Shown here: piece by piece, positions 1 to 5,702 of the stretch
Layout: each line of letters opens with the position of its first letter
Position numbering within the stretch: the first letter of the stretch is position 1
NCBI GenBank assembly: GCA_001805845.1
Contig: MHHA01000059.1
Location: 1-6,251 of the forward strand
Direction of reading: 5' to 3'
Source of the DNA: Omnitrophica WOR_2 bacterium RIFCSPLOWO2_12_FULL_46_30
GTDB lineage: Bacteria; Omnitrophota; Gorgyraeia; Gygaellales; UBA12090
DNA: 6,251 bases
Notes under the pieces: model-generated
Told to the model about the DNA's origin: nothing
The model's database searches: none
The model's input: the letters and a program-made list of their open reading frames with translations, nothing else
Program-made: the position numbers and the translations under genes

Positions 1-2657
1 TGCTCAAGGATAAAATCGTAATCAAAACTGCTATGGTCGGTAAGCAAAAGGCAGTAGTCCATCTGGATAAGGTTCTCCTGGGTGAGTTCGGTTGCTTTCA
101 GATTATAGTGGTCAAATTTAAGATAGGGAATGAGCGGGTCAGCGTAAAAAACCTGGGCATTGTTTTTCTTTAATAAGTCAATTATCTCTAAGGCCGGGGA
201 CTTGCGCAGGTCTTTGACATCCTTCTTATAGCTAACCCCTAAAACTAAGATTTTAGCTCCGCCGAGCGGAATAATTTTATTCAACCGTTCAACAATATAA
301 GCCGGCATTGCTGAATTTAAATCCGCGGCCAGCTTTATGAAGCGCGACTTAAACCCGTGCAGCTTTGCCTTCCAGTAAAGGTACAAAGGATCTTTTGGGA
401 TGCAGTTGTGCACCGCTATACCGTAAGAAGTAACAAAGGTATGGGGTTTCTCGGTTTCAATAGAGTACACCCAGTCTCCTTTTGTTATAGCGACAGATTT
501 AACTTTTACCGTTGCGAAGTTATGGTATTTTTCAAAGGTTTTATTTCTTGGCCTGTTTTTGTTGAATTGTAAGTATTTGTCAATAATTTCTTTTTTCCTG
601 CCGGCAAATAAATCTTTGCAAAAAGATAACTGCTGGTAGCCGAAGATGGAAAGCGAATATTTACGCTTACGAAAGGTGGGGACAATATTTAGGTCCTGAA
701 GCAAAATAACTAACTGCTGGAAGAGTCTTTCGCTTGAGGTAAAGAAAGAAATCGATGCGGTATTGACATTATGCAAATATTCTATATCATTCTTACGGTA
801 CCGCCATTTTCCAAAGAAATGCTCCACGCAGCCATCCCCCCGGAATATGCCGGCAAGCAAAGCCATCTTTTTTTCTTTATCTAAAGAAAAAAATCGTTCG
901 GGAATATTCATAGTATAACAATTGCTGCCGCAGCATAAGACCTCATAAAGCAAGAATCCAAAAAGATTAGAAGATACTTTTATGCAAGATGTATGCCAAA
1001 CCTTAGATTCATAAACTGAACTACTTATTCCTCTATTGGATAGAATATTAATTACATCTTGAATATACTCTTTTTCGCTACGATTAAAGCTGAATCTGAT
1101 TCTGGCTGACTTATCCTTTGTATAACAGCCTTCACTTAAGTAATAGCCTACCAGGCGGCAGAAATCTTCATCTATAGTTATTCTGGCAGACATTTCGCTA
1201 TAACCAGGGCCCCTGCCGGTTACTAGCTTGAGCTTCTGATGATCAATCGCTACCAATTCTTCAAGGGCGTAAAAATATTTTAGAGGCAATACATTATCCG
1301 AAAGATACTCCCAGCAGTTATCGGGCAATTTACCATTATAGCCCCGGCGAAAAATTATTTTTATTTCTTTTGCGTAGTCCCTCCAGGAAAATCCTTGAGG
1401 TTTTACGCGTATTTTTTCAATTAAATCTGTCCTCCTCTCCTTTATTTCTTTTAGCAAATCCACCTCATCAGCCGAAACCACTGGATGTCCTTTGAAACTT
1501 GGCAATTCCAAACACAGGGGAATACAGTCGTCTTTCTGTAAATCTTTTGCATATTTTAAATGCCATTTCCCCCGGTTATATACAAACATAGGATGCAAAT
1601 CGGTAACTTTTAAATGCCTCCCGTCTTTTGTGCTAATACATACTATATCCCCGGAATAAGGCCGGGCCGAAACTGCGTTAATTTTTCGAAATACGCTTTT
1701 TCTTCTTAGGGGATCGAAGGACAATATCTCAATATTATTCCGGCTATCTCCCTTTTGAATATATCTAATTATATCCGGCATTTTCATAACCTTTAAACAC
1801 TGCTTATCTTTGATAAATACATTTTCATTTTCATCTAAACAGTGGCCGCCAACCCCGGGGCCGGGATAAAAGGGCATAAAGCCAAAGGGCTTGCTTCTGG
1901 CGGCGTCAATTATCTCCCAGATATCCAGATTCATCTTATGGCACATCATGCTCAACTCGTTGACTAAGCCGATATTCACCAAGCGAAAAGTATTTTCTAA
2001 GAGCTTCACCGTTTCTGCGGCGCGGGGGCTTGAGACAACCACAACCTTTTCAATGATCTGCTCGTAAAGCAGTTTAAATAAATCCGAGGATTCCTTAGTA
2101 ACCCCGCCAACTACCTTGGGAATCTTATGCAAAGGAAACTTCTGATTACCCGGGTCTATTCTTTCCGGTGAGAAAACCAGGAAGAAATCTTCTCCGCATT
2201 TTAAGCCCGTTGACTCTAACATCGGCAGAATAACCTCATCGGTGGTGCCGGGATAGGTGGTGCTTTCTAAAATGATCAGTTGCCCCTTCCTCAAGCGCCG
2301 CTTTATCTGGCTCACCGCGCCCTTGATATAATTTATATTCGGCTGATTCCTTCGTTTGAGGGGAGTGGGAACACAAATAATAATCACATCCGCGTCCTTA
2401 AGTTTCCTAAAGTCGCTGGTTGCGGCCAATGATTTATTTTCCACTAAATGTTTTAGAGCATTGATATCTACGTCTAATATATAGGCAACGGCCTTTTTCA
2501 CATTATGCACCCGGGCCGCATCGGTATCAATGCCGGTAACGGAAAAGCCGGCTTTGCTTAATTCCACCGCCAGAGGCAGGCCGACATAGCCCAGGCCGAT
2601 CACCGCGATCTCTGCGCTCTTATTCTTTATTTTTTCTTCTAATTGCGATTGTATCAT
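1..2657 (-). CDS. wbpA: UDP-N-acetylglucosamine 6-dehydrogenase (WbpA-type) precursor with in-frame intein, 3' end cut by the window
   Basis: A single frame of 885 codons runs from ATG 2657 to the window edge without a stop. After removal of the intein (residues 273-751), 406 residues of a nucleotide-sugar dehydrogenase remain; the family is about 430-440, so some 25-35 residues are missing beyond position 1. The enzyme oxidises UDP-GlcNAc to UDP-GlcNAc uronate with NAD+. The N-extein shows the Rossmann loop GLGYVG (21-26), CVPTPL, ESTTYPGTTDE (from E131), SPER (163-166), VKLLENTFRLVN with catalytic K218 and N222, and SKPFGFMPFYPGPGVGGH ending at 272. The C-extein resumes CIPKDPLYLYWKAK with catalytic C752 and D756, then GVSYKKDVKDLRKSPAL and LLLTDHSSFDY. 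SKPFGFMPFYPGPG and DPLYLYWKAK are typical of WbpA-like enzymes, so UDP-GlcNAc is preferred over UDP-glucose; a WecC-type (UDP-ManNAc) activity is possible. It follows rmlD with an ATGA overlap. Confidence 0.92.
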   Translation of the reverse strand, partial: MIQSQLEEKIKNKSAEIAVIGLGYVGLPLAVELSKAGFSVTGIDTDAARVHNVKKAVAYILDVDINALKHLVENKSLAATSDFRKLKDADVIIICVPTPLKRRNQPNINYIKGAVSQIKRRLRKGQLIILESTTYPGTTDEVILPMLESTGLKCGEDFFLVFSPERIDPGNQKFPLHKIPKVVGGVTKESSDLFKLLYEQIIEKVVVVSSPRAAETVKLLENTFRLVNIGLVNELSMMCHKMNLDIWEIIDAARSKPFGFMPFYPGPGVGGHCLDENENVFIKDKQCLKVMKMPDIIRYIQKGDSRNNIEILSFDPLRRKSVFRKINAVSARPYSGDIVCISTKDGRHLKVTDLHPMFVYNRGKWHLKYAKDLQKDDCIPLCLELPSFKGHPVVSADEVDLLKEIKERRTDLIEKIRVKPQGFSWRDYAKEIKIIFRRGYNGKLPDNCWEYLSDNVLPLKYFYALEELVAIDHQKLKLVTGRGPGYSEMSARITIDEDFCRLVGYYLSEGCYTKDKSARIRFSFNRSEKEYIQDVINILSNRGISSSVYESKVWHTSCIKVSSNLFGFLLYEVLCCGSNCYTMNIPERFFSLDKEKKMALLAGIFRGDGCVEHFFGKWRYRKNDIEYLHNVNTASISFFTSSERLFQQLVILLQDLNIVPTFRKRKYSLSIFGYQQLSFCKDLFAGRKKEIIDKYLQFNKNRPRNKTFEKYHNFATVKVKSVAITKGDWVYSIETEKPHTFVTSYGIAVHNCIPKDPLYLYWKAKLHGFKSRFIKLAADLNSAMPAYIVERLNKIIPLGGAKILVLGVSYKKDVKDLRKSPALEIIDLLKKNNAQVFYADPLIPYLKFDHYNLKATELTQENLIQMDYCLLLTDHSSFDYDFILE
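543..1190 (-). other. LAGLIDADG homing endonuclease domain of the intein
   Basis: Limits are approximate (precursor residues about 490-705). The first motif, LVGYYLSEG, lies at residues 502-510 (1154-1128) with acidic E509. The second, LAGIFRGDG, lies at 601-609 (857-831) with acidic D608. The 99-residue spacing is normal for a single-chain double-motif enzyme. NIPERFF before the second motif matches the usual K/N-x-IP block D. Both metal-binding acids are present, so cleavage activity is plausible. The expected target is the intein-free wbpA allele around GGCGGCCAC|TGCATCCCA. Part of this domain is A/T-richer than the host gene: I count 33 G+C in 961-1080 (about 28%) against 55 in 2101-2220 (about 46%). 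Confidence 0.88.
1230..1400 (-). other. Extra subdomain between splicing block B and endonuclease motif 1
   Basis: The stretch from block B His355 to endonuclease motif 1 (L502) is 146 residues, more than the splicing half-domain needs. Its middle (about residues 420-476) reads as a compact helical unit: FSWRDYAKEI (423-432), a basic turn with RRGYNGKLP (437-445), then WEYLSDNVLPLKYFYALEEL (449-468). I infer a DNA-recognition or helix-turn-helix-like insert of the kind found in some LAGLIDADG inteins. No named domain is recognised, so the function is a guess from position and composition. Confidence 0.45.
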
Positions 2658-3526
2658 ACCGCGAATTCCTTTACCGCCTCCTGCCAGCTGCGCATGGGCT
2701 TTCCGGTTAAGCCGGCATATTTAGAATTATCCAGAGCTGAAAAGACCGGCCGCCTGGCTTTAAACTTCATATCCGCAAGAGAAATCGGCAGGATTTTCAC
2801 ATTGCTTATTCCTTTTACCTGTAAAATGTATTGCGCGTAATCATACCAGGAGCAAAAACCGGAATTGGTGATGTGGTAGGTGCCGTAGAATTTATCCTGC
2901 CAGCTCTTACTATTGATGCCGTCAATAACCCGGCCTATTGCTTCAGCAAGGTCCGCGGCATACGTGGGACTGGAATATTTTTCTGCGATTATCTTAAGCG
3001 CCCTTCTCTTTCTTGCCTGTTTCAGGACCGTATTAATGAAGGTACTCCTGCCGCATCCGAAGAGCCAGGAGGTCCGGATAATCACGTATCTTTTAAGCAG
3101 TTTTCTTATAAACTCCTCTCCTTTTAGCTTGCTCTTACCGTATATACTTACCGGGTGAGCGGCATCTTCTTCACGATAAGGGGATTTCTTTCTTCCGGCA
3201 AAAACGTAGTCGGTTGAGAGATAGAGCACTATGGAGTGAGTTTTTTTTGCCGCCTTTACAATATTCAATGTCCCTAAGGCATTTACGGCAAATGCCTTTT
3301 CTGGATTACTCTCACAGCCATCAACATCGGTATAGGCAGCGCTATGGATAACTAACCAGGGCCTGAGGGATGCGAAAATCCGCAAAATCCTTTTTTCTCT
3401 GGTTACATCGGCATCGCGATGGCTAAGACGAATAAGCCGATAGCCTGTTCCCAGGCCCTTAAACAACGCCCGGCCTAACAGGCCGCTTGCGCCGGTAATC
3501 AAAATGGTTTTTTTAGCTTTCTCCAC
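2654..3526 (-). CDS. rmlD: dTDP-4-dehydrorhamnose reductase
   Basis: RmlD reduces dTDP-4-dehydro-L-rhamnose to dTDP-L-rhamnose with NAD(P)H, the last step of the pathway. The 290-residue protein is a short-chain reductase with the cofactor loop GASGLLG (12-18), HSAAYTDVDGCE (61-72), a characteristic RmlD motif, then NPEKAFAVNALGT (74-86), STDYVFAG (104-111), the catalytic Y129-xxx-K133 in SIYGKSK, and RTSWLFG (151-157). Length matches the family. The start is GTG at 3526, inside the last codons of rmlB (28-base overlap in another frame). No other start fits before the cofactor loop, and no good Shine-Dalgarno site is seen, which suggests re-initiation after rmlB translation. The TGA stop overlaps the ATG of the next gene as ATGA. 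Confidence 0.95.
   Translation of the reverse strand: MEKAKKTILITGASGLLGRALFKGLGTGYRLIRLSHRDADVTREKRILRIFASLRPWLVIHSAAYTDVDGCESNPEKAFAVNALGTLNIVKAAKKTHSIVLYLSTDYVFAGRKKSPYREEDAAHPVSIYGKSKLKGEEFIRKLLKRYVIIRTSWLFGCGRSTFINTVLKQARKRRALKIIAEKYSSPTYAADLAEAIGRVIDGINSKSWQDKFYGTYHITNSGFCSWYDYAQYILQVKGISNVKILPISLADMKFKARRPVFSALDNSKYAGLTGKPMRSWQEAVKEFAV
2667..2671 (-). promoter_or_regulatory. Ribosome binding site (AAGGA) for the wbpA-like gene
   Basis: The minus strand reads AAGGA 9 bases before the ATG at 2657, within the last codons of rmlD. It is one of the few convincing Shine-Dalgarno sites in the operon and fixes the start of the intein-containing dehydrogenase. The ATG shares bases with the rmlD stop (ATGA). 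Confidence 0.6.
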
Positions 3527-4461
3527 CAGTGCGGATTATTCCTATACCAGTCAACAACCAATCCCAAAGCCCGGCTAAAAGTAAATTCGGGCCTAAAGCC
3601 CAGGCTTTTCAATTTGGCAGAATCCAGGGCATAGCGCCGGTCGTGTCCGGGCCTGTCTTTGACATATTGAATAAAACTGCCGGGTTTTTTCATCAGTTTT
3701 AGAATCTTCTTAGTCAGCGCCGCATTGGTTATTTCGTTTCCGCTCCCAATATTATAAATCCCGCCCCTTTCCCCCTTATGAAGGATTAGATCAATAGCTC
3801 TACAGTTATCCAGGACATAGAGCCAATCCCGCCGGTTCAGGCCATCTCCATAAAGAGGGACTTTTTTGTTCTCCAGCAGGTTGGTGATGAATAAAGGAAT
3901 GACTTTCTCGGGATACTGATAGGGGCCGAAATTATTGGATGAGCGGGTAATCATAACCGGCAGTTTATAGGTAATAAAATAGCTCCTCACTAAGCAATCG
4001 CCGGCTGCCTTGGTTGCCGCATAAGGGCTGTTCGGTAGAAGCGCAGCAGTTTCTTTTGATTTACCTTTTAAAACACTGCCGTAAACTTCATCGGTGGATA
4101 TCTGAATAAATCGTTTTAACCTCGCCGCGCGCGCTGCTTCTAATAAGGCATAGGTTCCATAAACATTTGTCCTGACAAAATCCGACGCATCTTTAATTGA
4201 GCGGTCAACATGGGTTGCCGCGGCAAAATTTACCAGGCAATCACAGCCCTTTATCGCCTTTCCTACGTTTTTAGAATCACAAATATCACCCCGGATAAAA
4301 GTGTAGTTTTGATTCTTCGCGATATCCTTTAGATTATCCGGATTCCCGGCATAAGTTAATTTATCTAGATTAATTATTTTGTAGGAAGGGTATTTGTTTA
4401 AAATATACCTAATAAAATTGGAGCCGATAAAACCGGCTCCGCCGGTGATTAATAATCTCAT
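3499..4461 (-). CDS. rmlB: dTDP-glucose 4,6-dehydratase
   Basis: RmlB dehydrates dTDP-glucose to dTDP-4-dehydro-6-deoxyglucose with tightly bound NAD+, the second step of the pathway. The 320-residue protein is an extended short-chain dehydrogenase/reductase. It has the NAD-binding GGAGFIG (7-13) after the first strand, LDKLTYAGN (32-40), AATHVDRSI (81-89), the catalytic triplet in STDEVYGS (T123, D124, E125), the Y147-xxx-K151 pair in SPYAATKAAGD, then SSNNFGPYQYPEKVIPL (174-190) and GDGLNRRDWLYV (205-216) for nucleotide-sugar binding. This set is diagnostic of RmlB rather than other epimerase-like relatives. Length is slightly below the usual 330-360. The ATG start is 9 bases after the rmlA stop. 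The only purine-rich stretch upstream, AAGG, is about 14 bases away, so translation probably depends on ribosomes leaving rmlA. Its 3' end overlaps rmlD by 28 bases. Confidence 0.97.
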   Translation of the reverse strand: MRLLITGGAGFIGSNFIRYILNKYPSYKIINLDKLTYAGNPDNLKDIAKNQNYTFIRGDICDSKNVGKAIKGCDCLVNFAAATHVDRSIKDASDFVRTNVYGTYALLEAARAARLKRFIQISTDEVYGSVLKGKSKETAALLPNSPYAATKAAGDCLVRSYFITYKLPVMITRSSNNFGPYQYPEKVIPLFITNLLENKKVPLYGDGLNRRDWLYVLDNCRAIDLILHKGERGGIYNIGSGNEITNAALTKKILKLMKKPGSFIQYVKDRPGHDRRYALDSAKLKSLGFRPEFTFSRALGLVVDWYRNNPHWWRKLKKPF

Positions 4462-4470
4462 AGAAAAATT

Positions 4471-5226
4471 TTAGGCCTTATTTTCTCGCAATAGCTTCTT
4501 TCTCATCAGGGCCGTGGCGCGGTATAGGGTTTCCGGCAGGCCGCAATCCGTCCACCAGCAATCTAAGCAATCGTAATAGAGCTCATTCCTCTTCAGGTAG
4601 GCATTATTGACATCGGTTATTTCCAATTCCCCGCGCCCAGAGGGCCTAAGCGTTTTTATGATCTCAAATACCTTATAGTCATACATATAGAATCCGGTAA
4701 CGATAAAATCAGACCTAGGGTGTTTTGGCTTTTCCTCAATGGAGATAATCCTTCCATTTTTAATTTCAGCAACCCCGAATCGCCCGGGGTCATCCACCTT
4801 TTTCACCAATACCCTGGCGCCGTTTTCCTGGCGCCTAAAGCGCTCTACATATCTTTTGATCGAGCCGCCGATGATATTATCCCCCAGGATAACCACCACC
4901 CTTGACCGATCAACAAAATGTTCTGTCAGGCCTAAGGCCTCAGCGATGCCGCCTTCTCCTCTCTGGTAGGTATAATTTATATGGCGCAGGCCGAATTCTG
5001 AACCGTTACCGATGAGGCGCAGGAAATCCCCGGCATTATTTCCGCCGGTAACGAGCATAATGTCTTTTATTCCTGCCTCCACAAGAGTATGGATTGGATA
5101 AAAGACCATAGGCCGGTTATAGACCGGCAGCAGGTGTTTATTGGTAATGCGGGTTAACGGTTCAAGGCGCTTTCCCAGCCCGCCGCATAAAACTACTCCC
5201 TTGAGATGGGCCATCTCAGACATCAT
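4471..5226 (-). CDS. rmlA: Glucose-1-phosphate thymidylyltransferase (short form)
   Basis: RmlA joins glucose-1-phosphate and dTTP to give dTDP-glucose and pyrophosphate, the first step of dTDP-L-rhamnose synthesis. The 251-residue protein shows the sugar nucleotidyltransferase fold: the nucleotide-binding loop GGLGKRLEPLT (15-25) followed by K30 and LLPVYNRPM (32-40), QRGEGGIAEAL (87-97), metal-binding GDN (D116), DPGRFGVAEI (146-155), EEKPKHP (164-170), ELEITDVNN (200-208) and WTDCGLPETL (225-234) with the second metal-site Asp (D227). It is about 40 residues shorter than classical RmlA (about 290), ending soon after the D227 motif; such short forms are known, but base specificity (dTTP or UTP) is then inferred mainly from the neighbours. 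The ATG at 5226 overlaps the upstream stop (ATGA). A second ATG at 5223 and a third at 5214 are alternatives. The stop is TAA, 9 bases before rmlB. Confidence 0.93.
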   Translation of the reverse strand: MMSEMAHLKGVVLCGGLGKRLEPLTRITNKHLLPVYNRPMVFYPIHTLVEAGIKDIMLVTGGNNAGDFLRLIGNGSEFGLRHINYTYQRGEGGIAEALGLTEHFVDRSRVVVILGDNIIGGSIKRYVERFRRQENGARVLVKKVDDPGRFGVAEIKNGRIISIEEKPKHPRSDFIVTGFYMYDYKVFEIIKTLRPSGRGELEITDVNNAYLKRNELYYDCLDCWWTDCGLPETLYRATALMRKKLLRENKA

Positions 5227-5669
5227 TTTCTCCAGTTATACGGGATATCATTGTCATAAGGGTCGAGCCGGTATTCGTCTGGCTTACGGTAATTATAGGG
5301 CGCTGTCGGGACATTGATTACCATTGCCTCATCGGCGCTGATGCATTTGAAACCGTGATAGACATTCCGGGGAATCTTAACTAAGAGCGGATTATGCAAG
5401 CCCAGCTTAAATTCATTGATTTGCTTATAGGTTTTTGATTCTGTCCTGGCATCGTATAAAGCTAACCTCATCGCGCCTTGGACGCAGGCAAAATAATCGT
5501 CCTGCTTTTTATGATAATGCCAGGCCTTAACCGCGTTCGGATAGGCGGTGGTAAAGTAAACCTGGCCGAATCTTGAAAAAATCCCGTCATCGCGGCGCAG
5601 CAGCTCCATCAGCCGTCCGCGCTCATCAGTGAGCAGTTTCAACTTCTTTATTTTAACCCCTTCAATCAT
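5223..5669 (-). CDS. rmlC: Short RmlC-like dTDP-4-dehydrorhamnose 3,5-epimerase (cupin)
   Basis: This 148-residue cupin is probably the 3,5-epimerase that converts dTDP-4-dehydro-6-deoxyglucose to dTDP-4-dehydro-L-rhamnose, the third step of the rhamnose pathway. Visible family features are an N-terminal DERGRLMEL, a central WHYHKKQDDYF followed by VQG (equivalent of the RGLHYQ...VQG strand, keeping the His), KIPRNVYHGF (equivalent of the IPxGFAHGF turn), and a tail with PDEYRLDP...NDIPYNW. It is about 30-40 residues shorter than classical RmlC (about 180), and I do not see the C-terminal LSxKD-like segment that supplies the Asp of the His-Asp pair in classical enzymes. It could therefore be a variant epimerase or a related sugar isomerase; its place directly before rmlA, rmlB and rmlD favours the RmlC role. 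The ATG start at 5669 has no obvious Shine-Dalgarno site. Its TGA stop overlaps the first ATG of rmlA. Confidence 0.82.
   Translation of the reverse strand: MIEGVKIKKLKLLTDERGRLMELLRRDDGIFSRFGQVYFTTAYPNAVKAWHYHKKQDDYFACVQGAMRLALYDARTESKTYKQINEFKLGLHNPLLVKIPRNVYHGFKCISADEAMVINVPTAPYNYRKPDEYRLDPYDNDIPYNWRK
5230..5233 (-). promoter_or_regulatory. Ribosome binding site (GGAG) for rmlA
   Basis: The minus strand reads GGAGAAAATGATG here. GGAG lies 3 bases before the first ATG (5226) and 6 bases before the second (5223). The second spacing is nearer the usual range, so translation may begin at the second ATG, which would remove one Met. The site lies inside the end of the rmlC-like gene, which fits coupled translation. 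Confidence 0.55.
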
Positions 5670-5673
5670 TTTA

Positions 5674-5694
5674 GCGTATAACGTATAGCGAATA
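5674..5694. repeat. Three imperfect 7-bp tandem units in the ugd-rmlC gap
   Basis: The 33-base gap between ugd and the epimerase gene holds three heptamers in a row on the + strand: GCGTATA, ACGTATA and GCGAATA. The rest of the gap is A/T-rich and has no clear ribosome binding site. The array may be part of a dispersed short-repeat family, or chance in a short A/T-rich spacer. It lies within the presumed transcript, just before the rmlC-like start codon. Confidence 0.45.
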
Positions 5695-5702
5695 AGAAAA
5701 AC

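Larger units (their letters stand above)
405..1841 (-). mobile_element. LAGLIDADG intein (479 residues) at the catalytic Cys of the dehydrogenase
   Basis: This in-frame protein intron covers precursor residues 273-751. The N-terminal splicing domain starts at Cys1 (CLDENENVF, codon 1841-1839) and carries the block B motif TDLHPMF (T352, H355; intein T80 and H83), then AKDLQKDD. The C-terminal splicing domain has DWVYSIETEKPHTFVT (block F, His739) and SYGIAVHN (block G) with penultimate His and terminal Asn (407-405). The +1 residue is Cys752. These are the residues of a class 1 splicing pathway: Cys1 thioester, transfer to Cys+1, Asn cyclisation. Exact removal joins GVGGH to CIPKDP, the intact family motif, which fixes both boundaries. 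Between the splicing blocks sits a two-motif LAGLIDADG endonuclease. All key residues are present, so it should splice and may home. An intein in a UDP-glucose dehydrogenase homologue of Methanocaldococcus jannaschii is known to me from memory; whether it uses the same site needs checking. Confidence 0.95.

Noticed and set aside
357..572. 71-codon plus-strand open frame
   Set aside because: It lies antisense across the intein/C-extein junction and has no recognisable protein features; the minus frame explains every base.
1..2657. wbpA-like gene as a pseudogene broken by an insertion, or a group I/II intron in it
   Set aside because: The frame is continuous through the insert with no stop, the insert encodes protein splicing blocks and a LAGLIDADG pair, and exact protein-level removal restores the conserved motif. 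An RNA intron would not need an open frame across both junctions.
2643..3158. Three overlapping plus-strand open frames of 65-98 codons
   Set aside because: They are antisense to rmlD, which has full family motifs, and none looks like a real protein.
4720..4969. Two plus-strand open frames of 61 and 76 codons
   Set aside because: They are antisense to the conserved core of rmlA and overlap each other in different frames.
5670..5702. Promoter or terminator in the only gap longer than 10 bases
   Set aside because: No -35/-10 pair and no stable hairpin with a T-run is seen; the A/T-rich heptamers alone are not enough evidence.
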